Source of the DNA: an uncultured Nitrospirales bacterium
Lineage (GTDB): Bacteria; Nitrospirota; Nitrospiria; Nitrospirales; UBA8639
Direction: 5' to 3'
DNA: 64,000 bases
Assembly: GCA_951812745.1 (NCBI GenBank)
Contig: OX638327.1
Coordinates: forward strand, 2,133,501-2,197,500
The notes under the pieces are model-generated. The model made no database searches and had not been told where the DNA came from. It saw only the letters and a list, made by a program, of their open reading frames with translations. How positions within the stretch are numbered: position 1 is the stretch's first letter; each line of letters begins with the position of its first letter. The position numbers were made by a program, and so were the translations under genes. Positions 46,268 to 54,695 of the stretch are shown piece by piece.

Positions 46268-48754
46268 TTAAAAGAACCACTGTGCGCGGAAGAACACCGA
46301 ACGCGGCATGTTGGCATGGGACACGCCGAGCCCGATACTCTGTTCGCCGGTGTTCAAGAACTCATGCTGGTCGAAGAGATTGACCACGTCCACGGCCAGC
46401 AACAGCTTCTGTTTCTTGGCAAAGGGCAGCACCTGAGTCACGGAGAGATTATACGTGGTATTCGAATCCTCATGCCCCGAATTCGTTTTTTGTCCCTCTT
46501 CCGCTTTTCGCAGACCGGAGCCGAAGAGCATCTGCCCGGTGATCGTGGTGTTGGCGAAGGGCCGATACGTGACCACCGCGGAACTGGTGATGGTTTGTGA
46601 ATGATCGCAGAACACGCCTGAACTCGTCTCGATATCTTCCAACTCATGTTCGTGCAGCAAAAAGTGTCCGGATTGCAGTCGATAGCCCTTGCACTGCCCC
46701 CACGCCACGTTGCCGCGGGCCGTGAGCGTGTCCGACAGCTTGGTGTTCACGGAAAAATCGATCCCCCGTTGCCAGCCCCGTTCATACGCAAAATAATTCA
46801 GCATCGGCGTCGTGTTGAACTGGTGGGCGTCGGCCATGTTGGTGTTGATTTTGTAGTAGCCCGTCAACTGGATCACGGTCCTTTTCCCAAGCGCGTGGGT
46901 CGAGCCGATTTCCACGTAATGCGACCGTTCAGGCTTGGTCCTGATATTGGTCGGGTCCTCGGCTGCCGCGGTGGTGCCTTCGAGATTGAGGGCTTGGAAG
47001 GGCAGGGCCTCCAGGTTGGGCGGAGTAAACAAGCGACCGTAAAAGGCGCGGAACGCATGCCGTTTATTGGGCGCATAGGTCACCCCGATGCGGGGACTGA
47101 CCTGGAAGGCCTCCACGTACCCGTGAATGTTGTCGAGTCGCAGGCCGAGGTTGATGGTCCATTGGTCATTGGGCGTGTATTGATCCTGGATCCAGAATTC
47201 TTCCCGGTACCCGGTAATCCGCCGGTTGGCATTGCGGTTGATGACTCTACCCACGGGCTCACCGTGATGCCCGTCGTCGTCCTCCATCTCGTCCTCATCC
47301 ATGTCATCATGGTCGTCCTCACCCTCTTCACGATTAAACGCAAACAAGCGGGTCTTGTTCCTCGTCGTTGTCCGGTCAACCTGGAACCCGGCTTTGATCA
47401 AATGCCGGGAATTGAACGCGTGCGTGTAATCGAGCCGTATGCCGCCGGCATAGGCCCATCGATCTTGATCGCTCGCTGAGAACGGTTCGGCGTCGTCGCT
47501 CGTGTAGGCCAAGACGTTATAGGGATCGGTGGTGAACGTCGCCCGGCTGTGCCGGAAGTAGCCGGCCACGCTCACGAACTGTTTGGCATCCATATCGTGT
47601 CGCCACACCAGGTGCGAGTACTGGTTGTTCTCCACCTGGTTTTCATCGATCTGTGCCGAAGGCGACGGCGTAAAATTCTCAAGCCCCGGGGTGCTCCGGA
47701 TCAATTCGAGAATGTGGTCATTCGGGGTCTGCCCCGGTTGCGTGGGAATCTGCGAGTCCGCCACGCTGTTCAGGAGCAACCAGGTGACGTTATTGCGGTT
47801 GTTCACCTGGTAATCGCCACGCAGGAAGGTCTGGTTGGATTCGCCGCGACCGTGAAAGATCGACTGGCCCAACGTGGGCGGATCGATCGCCCGATTGGTC
47901 GTCCGATAATTGTTCATCACGTAGAAGCGGAACCGGTCTCCTGCCGTCCCCCCGTATTCAAACGACGGCAGTACCGTTTCATTCGAGCCTCCGAACACGC
48001 CTAATGACCCGAATCCCGGTTTGGTGCCGCTCTTGCTGGTGATGTCGATCACCGCGGCCGTCCTGTTCCCGTATTGGGCCTCCATGCCTCCCAGTAAAAT
48101 GTCCGCCCGTTCCCAGGCCCGGGGGGAGAGCAGGTCCGAAAACTGGCTCGTGACGGTGTCCGGAATCGGCACGCCGTCGATCCGGAATTGGAGATTCGCA
48201 TGATCCTGCCGAATATGTACTTGTTTGAGGCTGCCGTAGGCGGCGCCGGGGATGGTGAGCAGGACGTCGTGCAGATCCAGATTGTTGCCCCGTGGCAGAG
48301 CTTCAATGTCTTTCCGGCTGACGGAATAGGTCTCACCGGACGAGTTGGGCTTGATGGGAACGAGGGGCGCCACGATTTCCAGCGCAATGTCCTTGGTCTC
48401 CGTCAGAGTCAACACGACTGGTTCGGGCTCTTCTTGGCCGACCGTAATCACCACGTGCTCGCTACGATAGGTATCCTGGACGGCTTGGACGGAAAACACC
48501 CCGTCGCGCGGGGTAATCAGCAAAAATCCACCGGCATCGGTCGTCGTAGCCGATGTCACCAAGGTCCCTTCCGGGTCCCGCAGTTCCACGGTGGCCTGTG
48601 CCACGCGCCGCAGGTCTGCATTCTGCACGTAGCCGGTAATCGTCTGGTTAGCCGGGGCGGCGAAGCTGTTCTGCGGCATTCCCCAAAGCAGCGCCAAGGC
48701 GATTCCAAGGATGAGCCATGCCCGCCTGACGGACTGAGTCGTGAATGTTGTCAT
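46268..48754 (-). CDS. TonB-dependent outer-membrane receptor
   Basis: It has 828 residues. After a signal peptide comes a carboxypeptidase-regulatory-like beta-sandwich (about 35-110, ITGYVQNADLRRVAQATVELRDPEGTLV). A plug follows (about 130-240, VSRKDIEALPRGNNLDLHDVLLTIPGA), then a 22-strand barrel ending in Phe (FFRAQWFF). A loop near residues 470-500 is packed with Asp, Glu, Met and His (EGEDDHDDMDEDEMEDDDGHHGE), suggesting capture of a metal ion. It takes up a large or scarce substrate with TonB energy. It is a single gene convergent with the efflux operon. Confidence 0.93.
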   Translation of the reverse strand: MTTFTTQSVRRAWLILGIALALLWGMPQNSFAAPANQTITGYVQNADLRRVAQATVELRDPEGTLVTSATTTDAGGFLLITPRDGVFSVQAVQDTYRSEHVVITVGQEEPEPVVLTLTETKDIALEIVAPLVPIKPNSSGETYSVSRKDIEALPRGNNLDLHDVLLTIPGAAYGSLKQVHIRQDHANLQFRIDGVPIPDTVTSQFSDLLSPRAWERADILLGGMEAQYGNRTAAVIDITSKSGTKPGFGSLGVFGGSNETVLPSFEYGGTAGDRFRFYVMNNYRTTNRAIDPPTLGQSIFHGRGESNQTFLRGDYQVNNRNNVTWLLLNSVADSQIPTQPGQTPNDHILELIRSTPGLENFTPSPSAQIDENQVENNQYSHLVWRHDMDAKQFVSVAGYFRHSRATFTTDPYNVLAYTSDDAEPFSASDQDRWAYAGGIRLDYTHAFNSRHLIKAGFQVDRTTTRNKTRLFAFNREEGEDDHDDMDEDEMEDDDGHHGEPVGRVINRNANRRITGYREEFWIQDQYTPNDQWTINLGLRLDNIHGYVEAFQVSPRIGVTYAPNKRHAFRAFYGRLFTPPNLEALPFQALNLEGTTAAAEDPTNIRTKPERSHYVEIGSTHALGKRTVIQLTGYYKINTNMADAHQFNTTPMLNYFAYERGWQRGIDFSVNTKLSDTLTARGNVAWGQCKGYRLQSGHFLLHEHELEDIETSSGVFCDHSQTITSSAVVTYRPFANTTITGQMLFGSGLRKAEEGQKTNSGHEDSNTTYNLSVTQVLPFAKKQKLLLAVDVVNLFDQHEFLNTGEQSIGLGVSHANMPRSVFFRAQWFF

Positions 48755-49006
48755 CGAACGTCTCCCTCTCTTTCAATGGTCGTTCCGTTGTCCCTCTTGA
48801 GAGGGGCCTGTCCGGTGCTTATACACGGCCCATTGGTGTTTCGTGAGCCATTTTCAACGAACGGGCGCAAATCATCCATGAACCGAAGATGTGCACTGAT
48901 GAGAAGGGCGGCTTTTCCTCTGTCATCCCCGACTTGATCGGGGATCCAGGGGTTTTTCTTTTTATTTTTGCAGTCAGGGAGGTCGGCTTAGTGCAACGTC
49001 AGATAG
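48755..49006. repeat. 252-bp gap with a palindromic repeat
   Basis: It contains the inverted repeat ATCCCCGACTTGATCGGGGAT (48925-48945), preceded by TGTC and followed by CCAGGGG and a T-rich run. This is a dispersed palindrome type seen in many genomes. Otherwise it is the upstream region of the TonB receptor; no gene is seen. Confidence 0.55.
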
Positions 49007-49864
49007 CTAGGACTTGCGGTTGAGAATCTCTCTGGCGTGTTCACCGGCTTCTTTGACCAGGATCCCCATCTTGGCATGGGAGGGTTCGAAGTCAACGGGG
49101 AAATGATGGTGACGGAGCCGCTGGCTGGTGACCGGGCCGATCGAGGCGACCATGGCTTTCCCCATGGCTTCACGAAAGCAAGCGAGTTCATCGGTGGCAA
49201 CGAGCAGTTGCACGATATGGTCGACTTGGGCCGCGCTTGTGAACAACAGGACGGACACGTTTCCGTCCATAATGCTGCGGAGCGTCCGTTTGAGAGGCTC
49301 CACGTCATCGGGCAGGGCCCACCGGTACACCGCCACGCTCCTGACTTGGGCTCCCCGCTCGGTCAACCCCTGCGCGAGGTCCTCGTTGGCCATCCCGTAT
49401 TCTTGAATGGCAATCCGGAGTCCGGAGAGCCCCTCCGGTTTGCGATCATCCAGAGTGTGAAGGATATCCCGCCAGGTATTGGGTTCGGGCACGGTGATGT
49501 GGGGTTTCAACCCCAACTCCTTTAGGGCCGCGATGGGTTTGGGCCCACGGCAGACCAGGGTGGTCTTCGCCAGGGCTTGTTGGATCGCGTCGAGTGGCAA
49601 CTCCGTTTTCCAGACGTCCACCAACGTCCTGGTCCCCACGCCCGTCAGTAAAATCAACATGTCAACGTCTCCGGCCATGAGAAGCTTCGCGAAGTCCAGG
49701 GCTTCGGTATTATTTTCCAGGGGAATCTCTTGCATGGAAGGGGCAACCATTGGATTTCCGCCATGCCGGGCAATCAGCTTGGCCATGTGATCGGCCATCC
49801 GGCTTTCGAAGGCAGCGACGGTCATGCCGGCGAAGCCGCTTGTTGTGTCCGGTTCGGTGTGCAT
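49007..49864 (-). CDS. hemD: Uroporphyrinogen-III synthase
   Basis: It has 285 residues with a HemD bi-lobed fold: AGMTVAAFESRMADHMAKLIARHGG at the start, VDMLILLTGVGTRTLVD, LVCRGPKPIAALKELG, LRIAIQEYG, VSVLLFTSAAQVDHIV and MVASIGPVTSQRLRHH. It closes hydroxymethylbilane to the asymmetric uroporphyrinogen III of haem, sirohaem and cobalamin synthesis. The first 12 codons and the upstream 60 bp belong to a leader duplicated in front of the next gene. Met14 (49825) could be the real start. Confidence 0.88.
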   Translation of the reverse strand: MHTEPDTTSGFAGMTVAAFESRMADHMAKLIARHGGNPMVAPSMQEIPLENNTEALDFAKLLMAGDVDMLILLTGVGTRTLVDVWKTELPLDAIQQALAKTTLVCRGPKPIAALKELGLKPHITVPEPNTWRDILHTLDDRKPEGLSGLRIAIQEYGMANEDLAQGLTERGAQVRSVAVYRWALPDDVEPLKRTLRSIMDGNVSVLLFTSAAQVDHIVQLLVATDELACFREAMGKAMVASIGPVTSQRLRHHHFPVDFEPSHAKMGILVKEAGEHAREILNRKS

Positions 49865-49920
49865 GGGTGTGATGATAACACGCGGCCCGTTTTATCGGGA
49901 ACAACGATCGTTGTTCCCGA
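49827..49920. repeat. Duplicated leader with a perfect 26-bp palindrome, copy 1
   Basis: It spans the first codons of hemD and about 55 bp upstream. It ends in a perfect 26-bp palindrome (49895-49920), whose 18-bp core GAACAACGATCGTTGTTC is the same as at 5436-5453. A second copy of the whole leader lies at about 51070-51180. Confidence 0.7.
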
Positions 49921-49942
49921 CCGCTGAGAACGAGCCGGCGCG

Positions 49943-51127
49943 TTATTTGGAAATCGCAATGGGCAACGTGGGGATTTGAGAAATGTCGGTCACGGTGAGG
50001 TGATACAGTTGATACAAGAGGTCGAACGCTTCATGATTCCACCGGTCGAACAATTCTCCCACTGCGGATTCCTGGTCGATGTAATACCACAGCCTGCGCT
50101 TCTGAGCGGAGATAATGGCTTCTTCGGGTTGGGTGCGTGACTCCTCGATGGTCAGAGTCTTGGCCGGATTGACCACTACCGGTCCTGTCCGCGGGTCCGG
50201 GTCCACGTGAAATTCCGGTTCCTCGGTAATCCCTCGTCCGATAAATTCCAGGATCCCCTTGAAACTGCGTAATTTGATCTGGCCGAACATGGGGAAATCA
50301 CCACCTGGATGGTCCGGTCGAATGTCGACCAGAATATGATGAAGAGGGAATCGTGTCGCCTGGTGGTGTAACGTGAGTCGATCATCGTTGGATAGCGTGT
50401 TCGGATCATAGTTGGTGATCATGATCCGTCCGGTCTTCCGTTGGTCCCCGTCGGTGAATTGAACCGGACCGATAAACAGCTTTCGCTCCGACTGGAGCCA
50501 TGACAGATGCATCACCCGCTGCCGGAACTCCCGGTATTCCTTTTCTCGCCGAGGCTGGTTCGACAAGACACCTGATTCGAGAATGATCCCTTGAGACACC
50601 AGACGAAAGAGGATGGCGGGATTGATCCCCTGTTGCGCGAGAAAGAAAATGGTTTCTTCCGTAATCGGGGTCAACAGGCGTTTGGTGAATTCCTTGCCTT
50701 GAATCGGGATGATCGTCACGGTGGGGTTTTCCGCGGCGGAACTTCCCAACGTCAACGCCAACGAGTCGGCGCCGGGCGCTCCGGCCAGTAATCCCGTCAG
50801 GCCGCTGTTGACGCGGAAATCAAACGTGGCGGCGATGTTGGAAACGGCCGTAAAATGAATCGGTTCATGGTAGCGGGTGCGGGCGATGTTGAGAAGTAAG
50901 AGCTCGGTTTCAATCCGGTTGACCGTCCAATCGTATTCCAGCACCGCACGATGCATGGCCACCGGAGAGACGCATCCACTCAAGAGCAGGCTCATCCACC
51001 ACAGGGTACACCAGAGTATCATGGCGTTGCTCGTCTGACGTGACCATCTGCGCCCCGGTTGGGAATTTCGGTGTCCAGCGATTCCGCTTGTTGCGACCGG
51101 TTTAGTGTTGTCCGGTTCAGCGTTCAT
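49943..51127 (-). CDS. Lipoprotein of unknown function
   Basis: It has 394 residues from the ATG at 51127. A shorter start at Met36 (51022) gives an ordinary lipoprotein signal: MILWCTLWWMSLLLSGC. The first 18 residues (MNAEPDNTKPVATSGIAG) belong to the leader shared with hemD. The mature part has no motif that I recognise; it begins VAMHRAVLEYDWTVNRIETELLLLNIARTRYHEPIHF. It is soluble, alpha/beta and likely attached to an envelope membrane. It lies upstream of hemD on the same strand. Confidence 0.75.
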   Translation of the reverse strand: MNAEPDNTKPVATSGIAGHRNSQPGRRWSRQTSNAMILWCTLWWMSLLLSGCVSPVAMHRAVLEYDWTVNRIETELLLLNIARTRYHEPIHFTAVSNIAATFDFRVNSGLTGLLAGAPGADSLALTLGSSAAENPTVTIIPIQGKEFTKRLLTPITEETIFFLAQQGINPAILFRLVSQGIILESGVLSNQPRREKEYREFRQRVMHLSWLQSERKLFIGPVQFTDGDQRKTGRIMITNYDPNTLSNDDRLTLHHQATRFPLHHILVDIRPDHPGGDFPMFGQIKLRSFKGILEFIGRGITEEPEFHVDPDPRTGPVVVNPAKTLTIEESRTQPEEAIISAQKRRLWYYIDQESAVGELFDRWNHEAFDLLYQLYHLTVTDISQIPTLPIAISK

Positions 51128-51180
51128 ACGTGTGATGGTAACACACGGCCTGTCTTATGGGGAACCACGATCGTTCTTCC
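51070..51180. repeat. Duplicated leader with degenerate palindrome, copy 2
   Basis: It aligns to 49827-49920 base by base apart from a short insertion and scattered changes. It covers the start codon and first 18 codons of the lipoprotein gene. Its palindrome (51161-51180) has lost two of ten base pairs. Confidence 0.7.
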
Positions 51181-51251
51181 TTTCTTAGTAAGGGTAGGGT
51201 TGCTCCATACAACGCGCCCCGCTAAGATGACTTCCCTGAATTGAGAACCGG

Positions 51252-51695
51252 ATGTCCGAGCAAGGCCGACAAGAGATTCCGCACGGGAAAGGCTTACGCC
51301 ACGTGGCCTTGAACGTAACGGATTTGGAAGTCTCGAAAACGTTTTATCAGACCTGGTTCGGGATGACGATCGTCTGGGAGCCCGATGCCGAGAACCTGTA
51401 TATGAGTTCCGGGGTTGATAACCTGGCGCTGCATCAAATTCCAAAAGAGACCATGCCTTCTTACCAACAACGTCATGGGCAATTTCTCGATCATTTGGGT
51501 TTTATCATGGGTTCACCGGAACACGTGGACCAACTGTATGAACGGGTCGTCGACGCCGGCGTGGAGATTATCCACCACCCCAAGCAACATCGGGACGGCA
51601 GTTATTCTTTTTATCTTGCGGATCCCGACCGCATCGTCATCCAGATTTTATACGAACCCACCATCAGTCAGATTCGGTTTTCAACGGAGACGTAA
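51252..51695 (+). CDS. VOC-family (glyoxalase-like) protein
   Basis: It has 147 residues with one beta-alpha-beta-beta-beta pair on each side: LRHVALNVTDLEVSKTFYQTWFGMTIVWEP and LDHLGFIMGSPEHVDQLYERVVDAGVEI, closing with GSYSFYLADPDRIVIQILYEP. The metal-ligand positions (His in LRHVAL, Glu/His in the centre, His in LDHLGF) are partly present. It may be a glyoxalase, extradiol dioxygenase-like or resistance protein; the substrate is unknown. It is divergent from the lipoprotein gene. Confidence 0.9.
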   Translation: MSEQGRQEIPHGKGLRHVALNVTDLEVSKTFYQTWFGMTIVWEPDAENLYMSSGVDNLALHQIPKETMPSYQQRHGQFLDHLGFIMGSPEHVDQLYERVVDAGVEIIHHPKQHRDGSYSFYLADPDRIVIQILYEPTISQIRFSTET

Positions 51696-51758
51696 AGGGT
51701 CGCCCTCACTCGGTTGCATCATGACGTGAGGGTATCACCTCTTAAGCGGAAAGGCTCC

Positions 51759-53381
51759 ATGGCTCTCTGGGATCACGTTGGCCTCAATCAGTTTGTCGGG
51801 CTTCAGCCGTGGGTGTGGGTGCAACTGGAAAGCGCCGAGCCGCCGGGCCCCTTCCCGTTTATGGGAGGCGTGGATCCGGCGGTCGTGGCGAGTCTCCATG
51901 AAGTCCACGGCATTCTCATGAGTGCGGTGGAAACGGCCATCAGTGACGTGTTCGCTCATCGAACGTCGGTCGATGATCCTTCGGCCGGGCGTCGGCTGGA
52001 GGATGCCTATGCGGAAGTCGTGCAGTCACGACCCCGGCTCCGGCAACACATCCGGTGCGGACGGAATCCCGACGGTACCTTTGTGTGGGAATTCCCCAAG
52101 GATCGCCGTCAATCGGCAATCATGAAGTACGCCGGTCTGCGTATTTTCAACGCGGTGAACCGGCAAGCGCTGCCGATGGGATTCGATCGCCCGCTCTCCC
52201 CGGTGGTGGGCAAACTGTTGGGTTGTTTAAATGGCACCCGGACCGTTTCGGAAATTCGCACCATTGTCATGACCGCCGGTCGAGAGGCGGCGCCACAATT
52301 ACAGCACATGCTTGAACAACTCGATTCGCACGAATGTTTAGCCGTGACGGATCGCTCCTCGGTTCGCCAACAGTGGCTCGACGTGACCCGGGATCAGGAT
52401 ATGGTTCATCTGGGTCATGCGGCCTTGCTGTATCGACAACAAGACCGGTTCCTCTGGTTTGATCCGTGGCTGATGCCTTGGTTTGCCGAATCGCCGGTCC
52501 CCTCACTATGGACGTCGCTATTGCCACCACCGGCCGCCGTGTTCTTGACGCACGACCATGATGACCACGTCGATCCCCGCACGTTGCTGCACCTGCCGAA
52601 GGACGTTCCCGTGATCGTGCCCAGCCGGAAAAATCGGAAGACGTGGCATTTCGATTATCTGTCCCTGATGCGGGAGTTGGGCTTTACGAACGTCATCGAG
52701 CTGGCGCATGGAGAATCCTGGACATTTGACGGCGGGCAGGTCGTGTCGGTTCCGTTTTTCGGCGAGGATCCTTGCGACTTGGCGCTGCCACGCAATTGCT
52801 ATTTAATCAGCGATCGAGGTCACAATACCCTGGTCCATGCAGACAGCGGTCCGACGAACGACGGGCATTCGGCGATCGAGGATGGCGTCATCGCCCGGCT
52901 CGTGGAGCAGCATGGTCCGATTGCGACCGTCTATGCCTCGCAGCAACAGTTGAAAGAAATTCGTTCCTACGCGGCGCACGCGAGTCTGTCCCCTCCCGGC
53001 AAGTGGTTGGAGGTGGGAGAAAACGGATTCCTCACCAACCACTACCTGGCGGAATTGATGCGACACGCCCAGGCCACATTGTTCGTCTCGTACGCCACGG
53101 GGGGCGCCGATTGGTATCCGGACCATTTATCGTTCATGTTCAGCGATCGCAATCCGGCCCGTACGTCGTTACTCACTGCCCACTGGGATGCCCCGGAATC
53201 CCTGCGAGACGTGTTGGCGGCATCCGGCCGTCAGTACCATCATGGCCAAGCCTTGGACCTCGTTCGCGTGCCTGCGTCGGGGCAGGTTCAGATCATCCAA
53301 AAGAACGACGCCGTCGCGCCGCTTGCTTTGTATCGACTCGATCATGAAGTGCCGGCTTTCCTCAAGAGCGCTGCTCGTTAA
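51759..53381 (+). CDS. MBL-fold hydrolase with PqqD-like N-terminal segment
   Basis: It has 540 residues from MALWDHVGLNQF (51759, AAAGG upstream). Residues about 150-200 (SPVVGKLLGCLNGTRTVSEIRTIVMTAG...LQHMLEQLDSHECL) look like a PqqD/RRE-type winged helix, the module that recognises leader peptides in RiPP pathways. Residues about 220-500 are a UlaG-like metallo-beta-lactamase fold with TLTHDHDDHVDP-type motif (VFLTHDHDDHVDPRTLL) and later His/Asp ligands (LVHADSG). It is cytoplasmic. A link to peptide modification is only suggested by the RRE-like segment and by the YcaO cluster 6 kb downstream. Confidence 0.75.
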   Translation: MALWDHVGLNQFVGLQPWVWVQLESAEPPGPFPFMGGVDPAVVASLHEVHGILMSAVETAISDVFAHRTSVDDPSAGRRLEDAYAEVVQSRPRLRQHIRCGRNPDGTFVWEFPKDRRQSAIMKYAGLRIFNAVNRQALPMGFDRPLSPVVGKLLGCLNGTRTVSEIRTIVMTAGREAAPQLQHMLEQLDSHECLAVTDRSSVRQQWLDVTRDQDMVHLGHAALLYRQQDRFLWFDPWLMPWFAESPVPSLWTSLLPPPAAVFLTHDHDDHVDPRTLLHLPKDVPVIVPSRKNRKTWHFDYLSLMRELGFTNVIELAHGESWTFDGGQVVSVPFFGEDPCDLALPRNCYLISDRGHNTLVHADSGPTNDGHSAIEDGVIARLVEQHGPIATVYASQQQLKEIRSYAAHASLSPPGKWLEVGENGFLTNHYLAELMRHAQATLFVSYATGGADWYPDHLSFMFSDRNPARTSLLTAHWDAPESLRDVLAASGRQYHHGQALDLVRVPASGQVQIIQKNDAVAPLALYRLDHEVPAFLKSAAR

Positions 53382-53447
53382 ACCCTTCTTGCCTCCAGCC
53401 GTCTAATGTGATAGGACTAAGTGCTTTTTACGACAGGAGGACGTGCG

Positions 53448-54191
53448 ATGACCGATCAATCAATTCCCGTATCCGGGATTGATGAGGACGAGTCGTTTCC
53501 TGAATGGGTCACGGTCGTTGGATTGAAAATTCGCGACCATGGTGAGGTCAAAGTCGCGCAGACGACCGACCTCAGCCTGAAGGCCGGTGACCACGTGCTC
53601 CTGGAATTGGAAAACGATACCACCTATGGTACCGTCTCTTCCCCGCCGCATCCTCAACCGTTCCTTCCGCCCATGCGCGTGATGCGAAGTATCCTTCGGA
53701 AAGCGACGCCGGAAGACGAAGCCGCCATTGGCCGTCAAAAAGAATTATCCTCCTCCGGCATCACGTTCTGTCGGGAGCGGGCGCAGGCGCTGGGTTTGCA
53801 GATGAAGTTGGTCGAAGTGTACGGATCGCTTCGGCGGCGGGCCCTGACGTTCAGCTACACGGCGGAATCCCGCGTTGATTTTCGGCAACTCGTGAAAGAT
53901 CTGGCGCGCGAGTTCAATTGTTGGATTGAAATGCGTCAAATTTCCAGCAGGGATGAGGCTCGTCGCCTGAGCGGGGTCGATACCTGTGGGCTTGTCCTCT
54001 GTTGCGCGAGGTTTCTCACGGATTTTAAACCGGTGAACCTCAAGCTGTCGCGTCGTGAAGCGGCGTGGTCAAATGATGCGCACCGCATCGGGGTCTGTGG
54101 ACGGCTGAAATGTTGCCTGATGTTTGAAAGCGAGGATTGGCCTACCACCAAGGCGCCTGATCAACAACTCATTCAACCCACTCGATCGTAA
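53448..54191 (+). CDS. ricT: RicT/YaaT (PSP1-domain) protein
   Basis: It has 247 residues from MTDQSIPVSG (53448), preceded by a strong AGGAGG. The PSP1 C-terminal domain is clear: KLVEVYGSLRRRALTFSYTAESRVDFRQLVKDLAREF, then CGLVLCCARFL and GVCGRLKCCLMFE, the Cys set that holds a [4Fe-4S] cluster in the RicTAF complex. In Bacillus this complex acts with RNase Y in RNA maturation and development; RicA and RicF are not seen here. The gene is followed by the DsrE-like gene in the same direction. Confidence 0.92.
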   Translation: MTDQSIPVSGIDEDESFPEWVTVVGLKIRDHGEVKVAQTTDLSLKAGDHVLLELENDTTYGTVSSPPHPQPFLPPMRVMRSILRKATPEDEAAIGRQKELSSSGITFCRERAQALGLQMKLVEVYGSLRRRALTFSYTAESRVDFRQLVKDLAREFNCWIEMRQISSRDEARRLSGVDTCGLVLCCARFLTDFKPVNLKLSRREAAWSNDAHRIGVCGRLKCCLMFESEDWPTTKAPDQQLIQPTRS

Positions 54192-54243
54192 TCGTCGTCC
54201 TGCCCCGTGTGCAGAGGGACCGCAGTCTCAAGAGGTGTTTCAG

Positions 54244-54663
54244 ATGAGTGCCCCACCTCGTTTTATCATCTACGCCCATAACGCCACCTACGACAAATTG
54301 CACCAAGTGGCGACCATCGCGCTCACGGCCTCGGCCATGGGAAAAGACGTGGTGGTCGTGTTGTTGTTTTGGACCATTAAGAAGCTCGCCGAGGGGAAGC
54401 TCGATGACATCGATTTCCCTCCGGAGTATCACCGCTATCATGATGAAGTGGCCCGTTTGCTTGCCGAGCGAAAGGTTCCCCTGATTTCGGAAATGTTTGA
54501 AGAGGGGAAGAAGGTGGGGAAATTGCGTCTCATCGCGTGCAGCGCCGGATTGGAATACATGGGTGTCGACGCGGAAGTGGTGGCCAAACAGGTTGATGAA
54601 GTGATGGGGCTTCCCGCCATCCTTGCAATGGCGGCCGGTGCGGAGACGACCCTGTTCGTGTAA
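54244..54663 (+). CDS. DsrE-like protein
   Basis: It has 139 residues from MSAPPRFIIYAHNATYDKLHQ (54244, GAGGTG upstream). It has the DsrE/DsrF fold pattern: a Rossmann-like start, TIALTASAMGKDVVVVLLFWTIKKL, and KLRLIACSAGLEYMGVDAEVV with one Cys in a position used in sulfur carriers. Family members carry sulfur in sulfur oxidation or tRNA thiolation, or serve as membrane-associated peroxiredoxin-like proteins. No dsr/tus partners are adjacent. Confidence 0.85.
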   Translation: MSAPPRFIIYAHNATYDKLHQVATIALTASAMGKDVVVVLLFWTIKKLAEGKLDDIDFPPEYHRYHDEVARLLAERKVPLISEMFEEGKKVGKLRLIACSAGLEYMGVDAEVVAKQVDEVMGLPAILAMAAGAETTLFV

Positions 54664-54695
54664 ACAGAACGTGATCGGTTTCTGATGGGATCACA

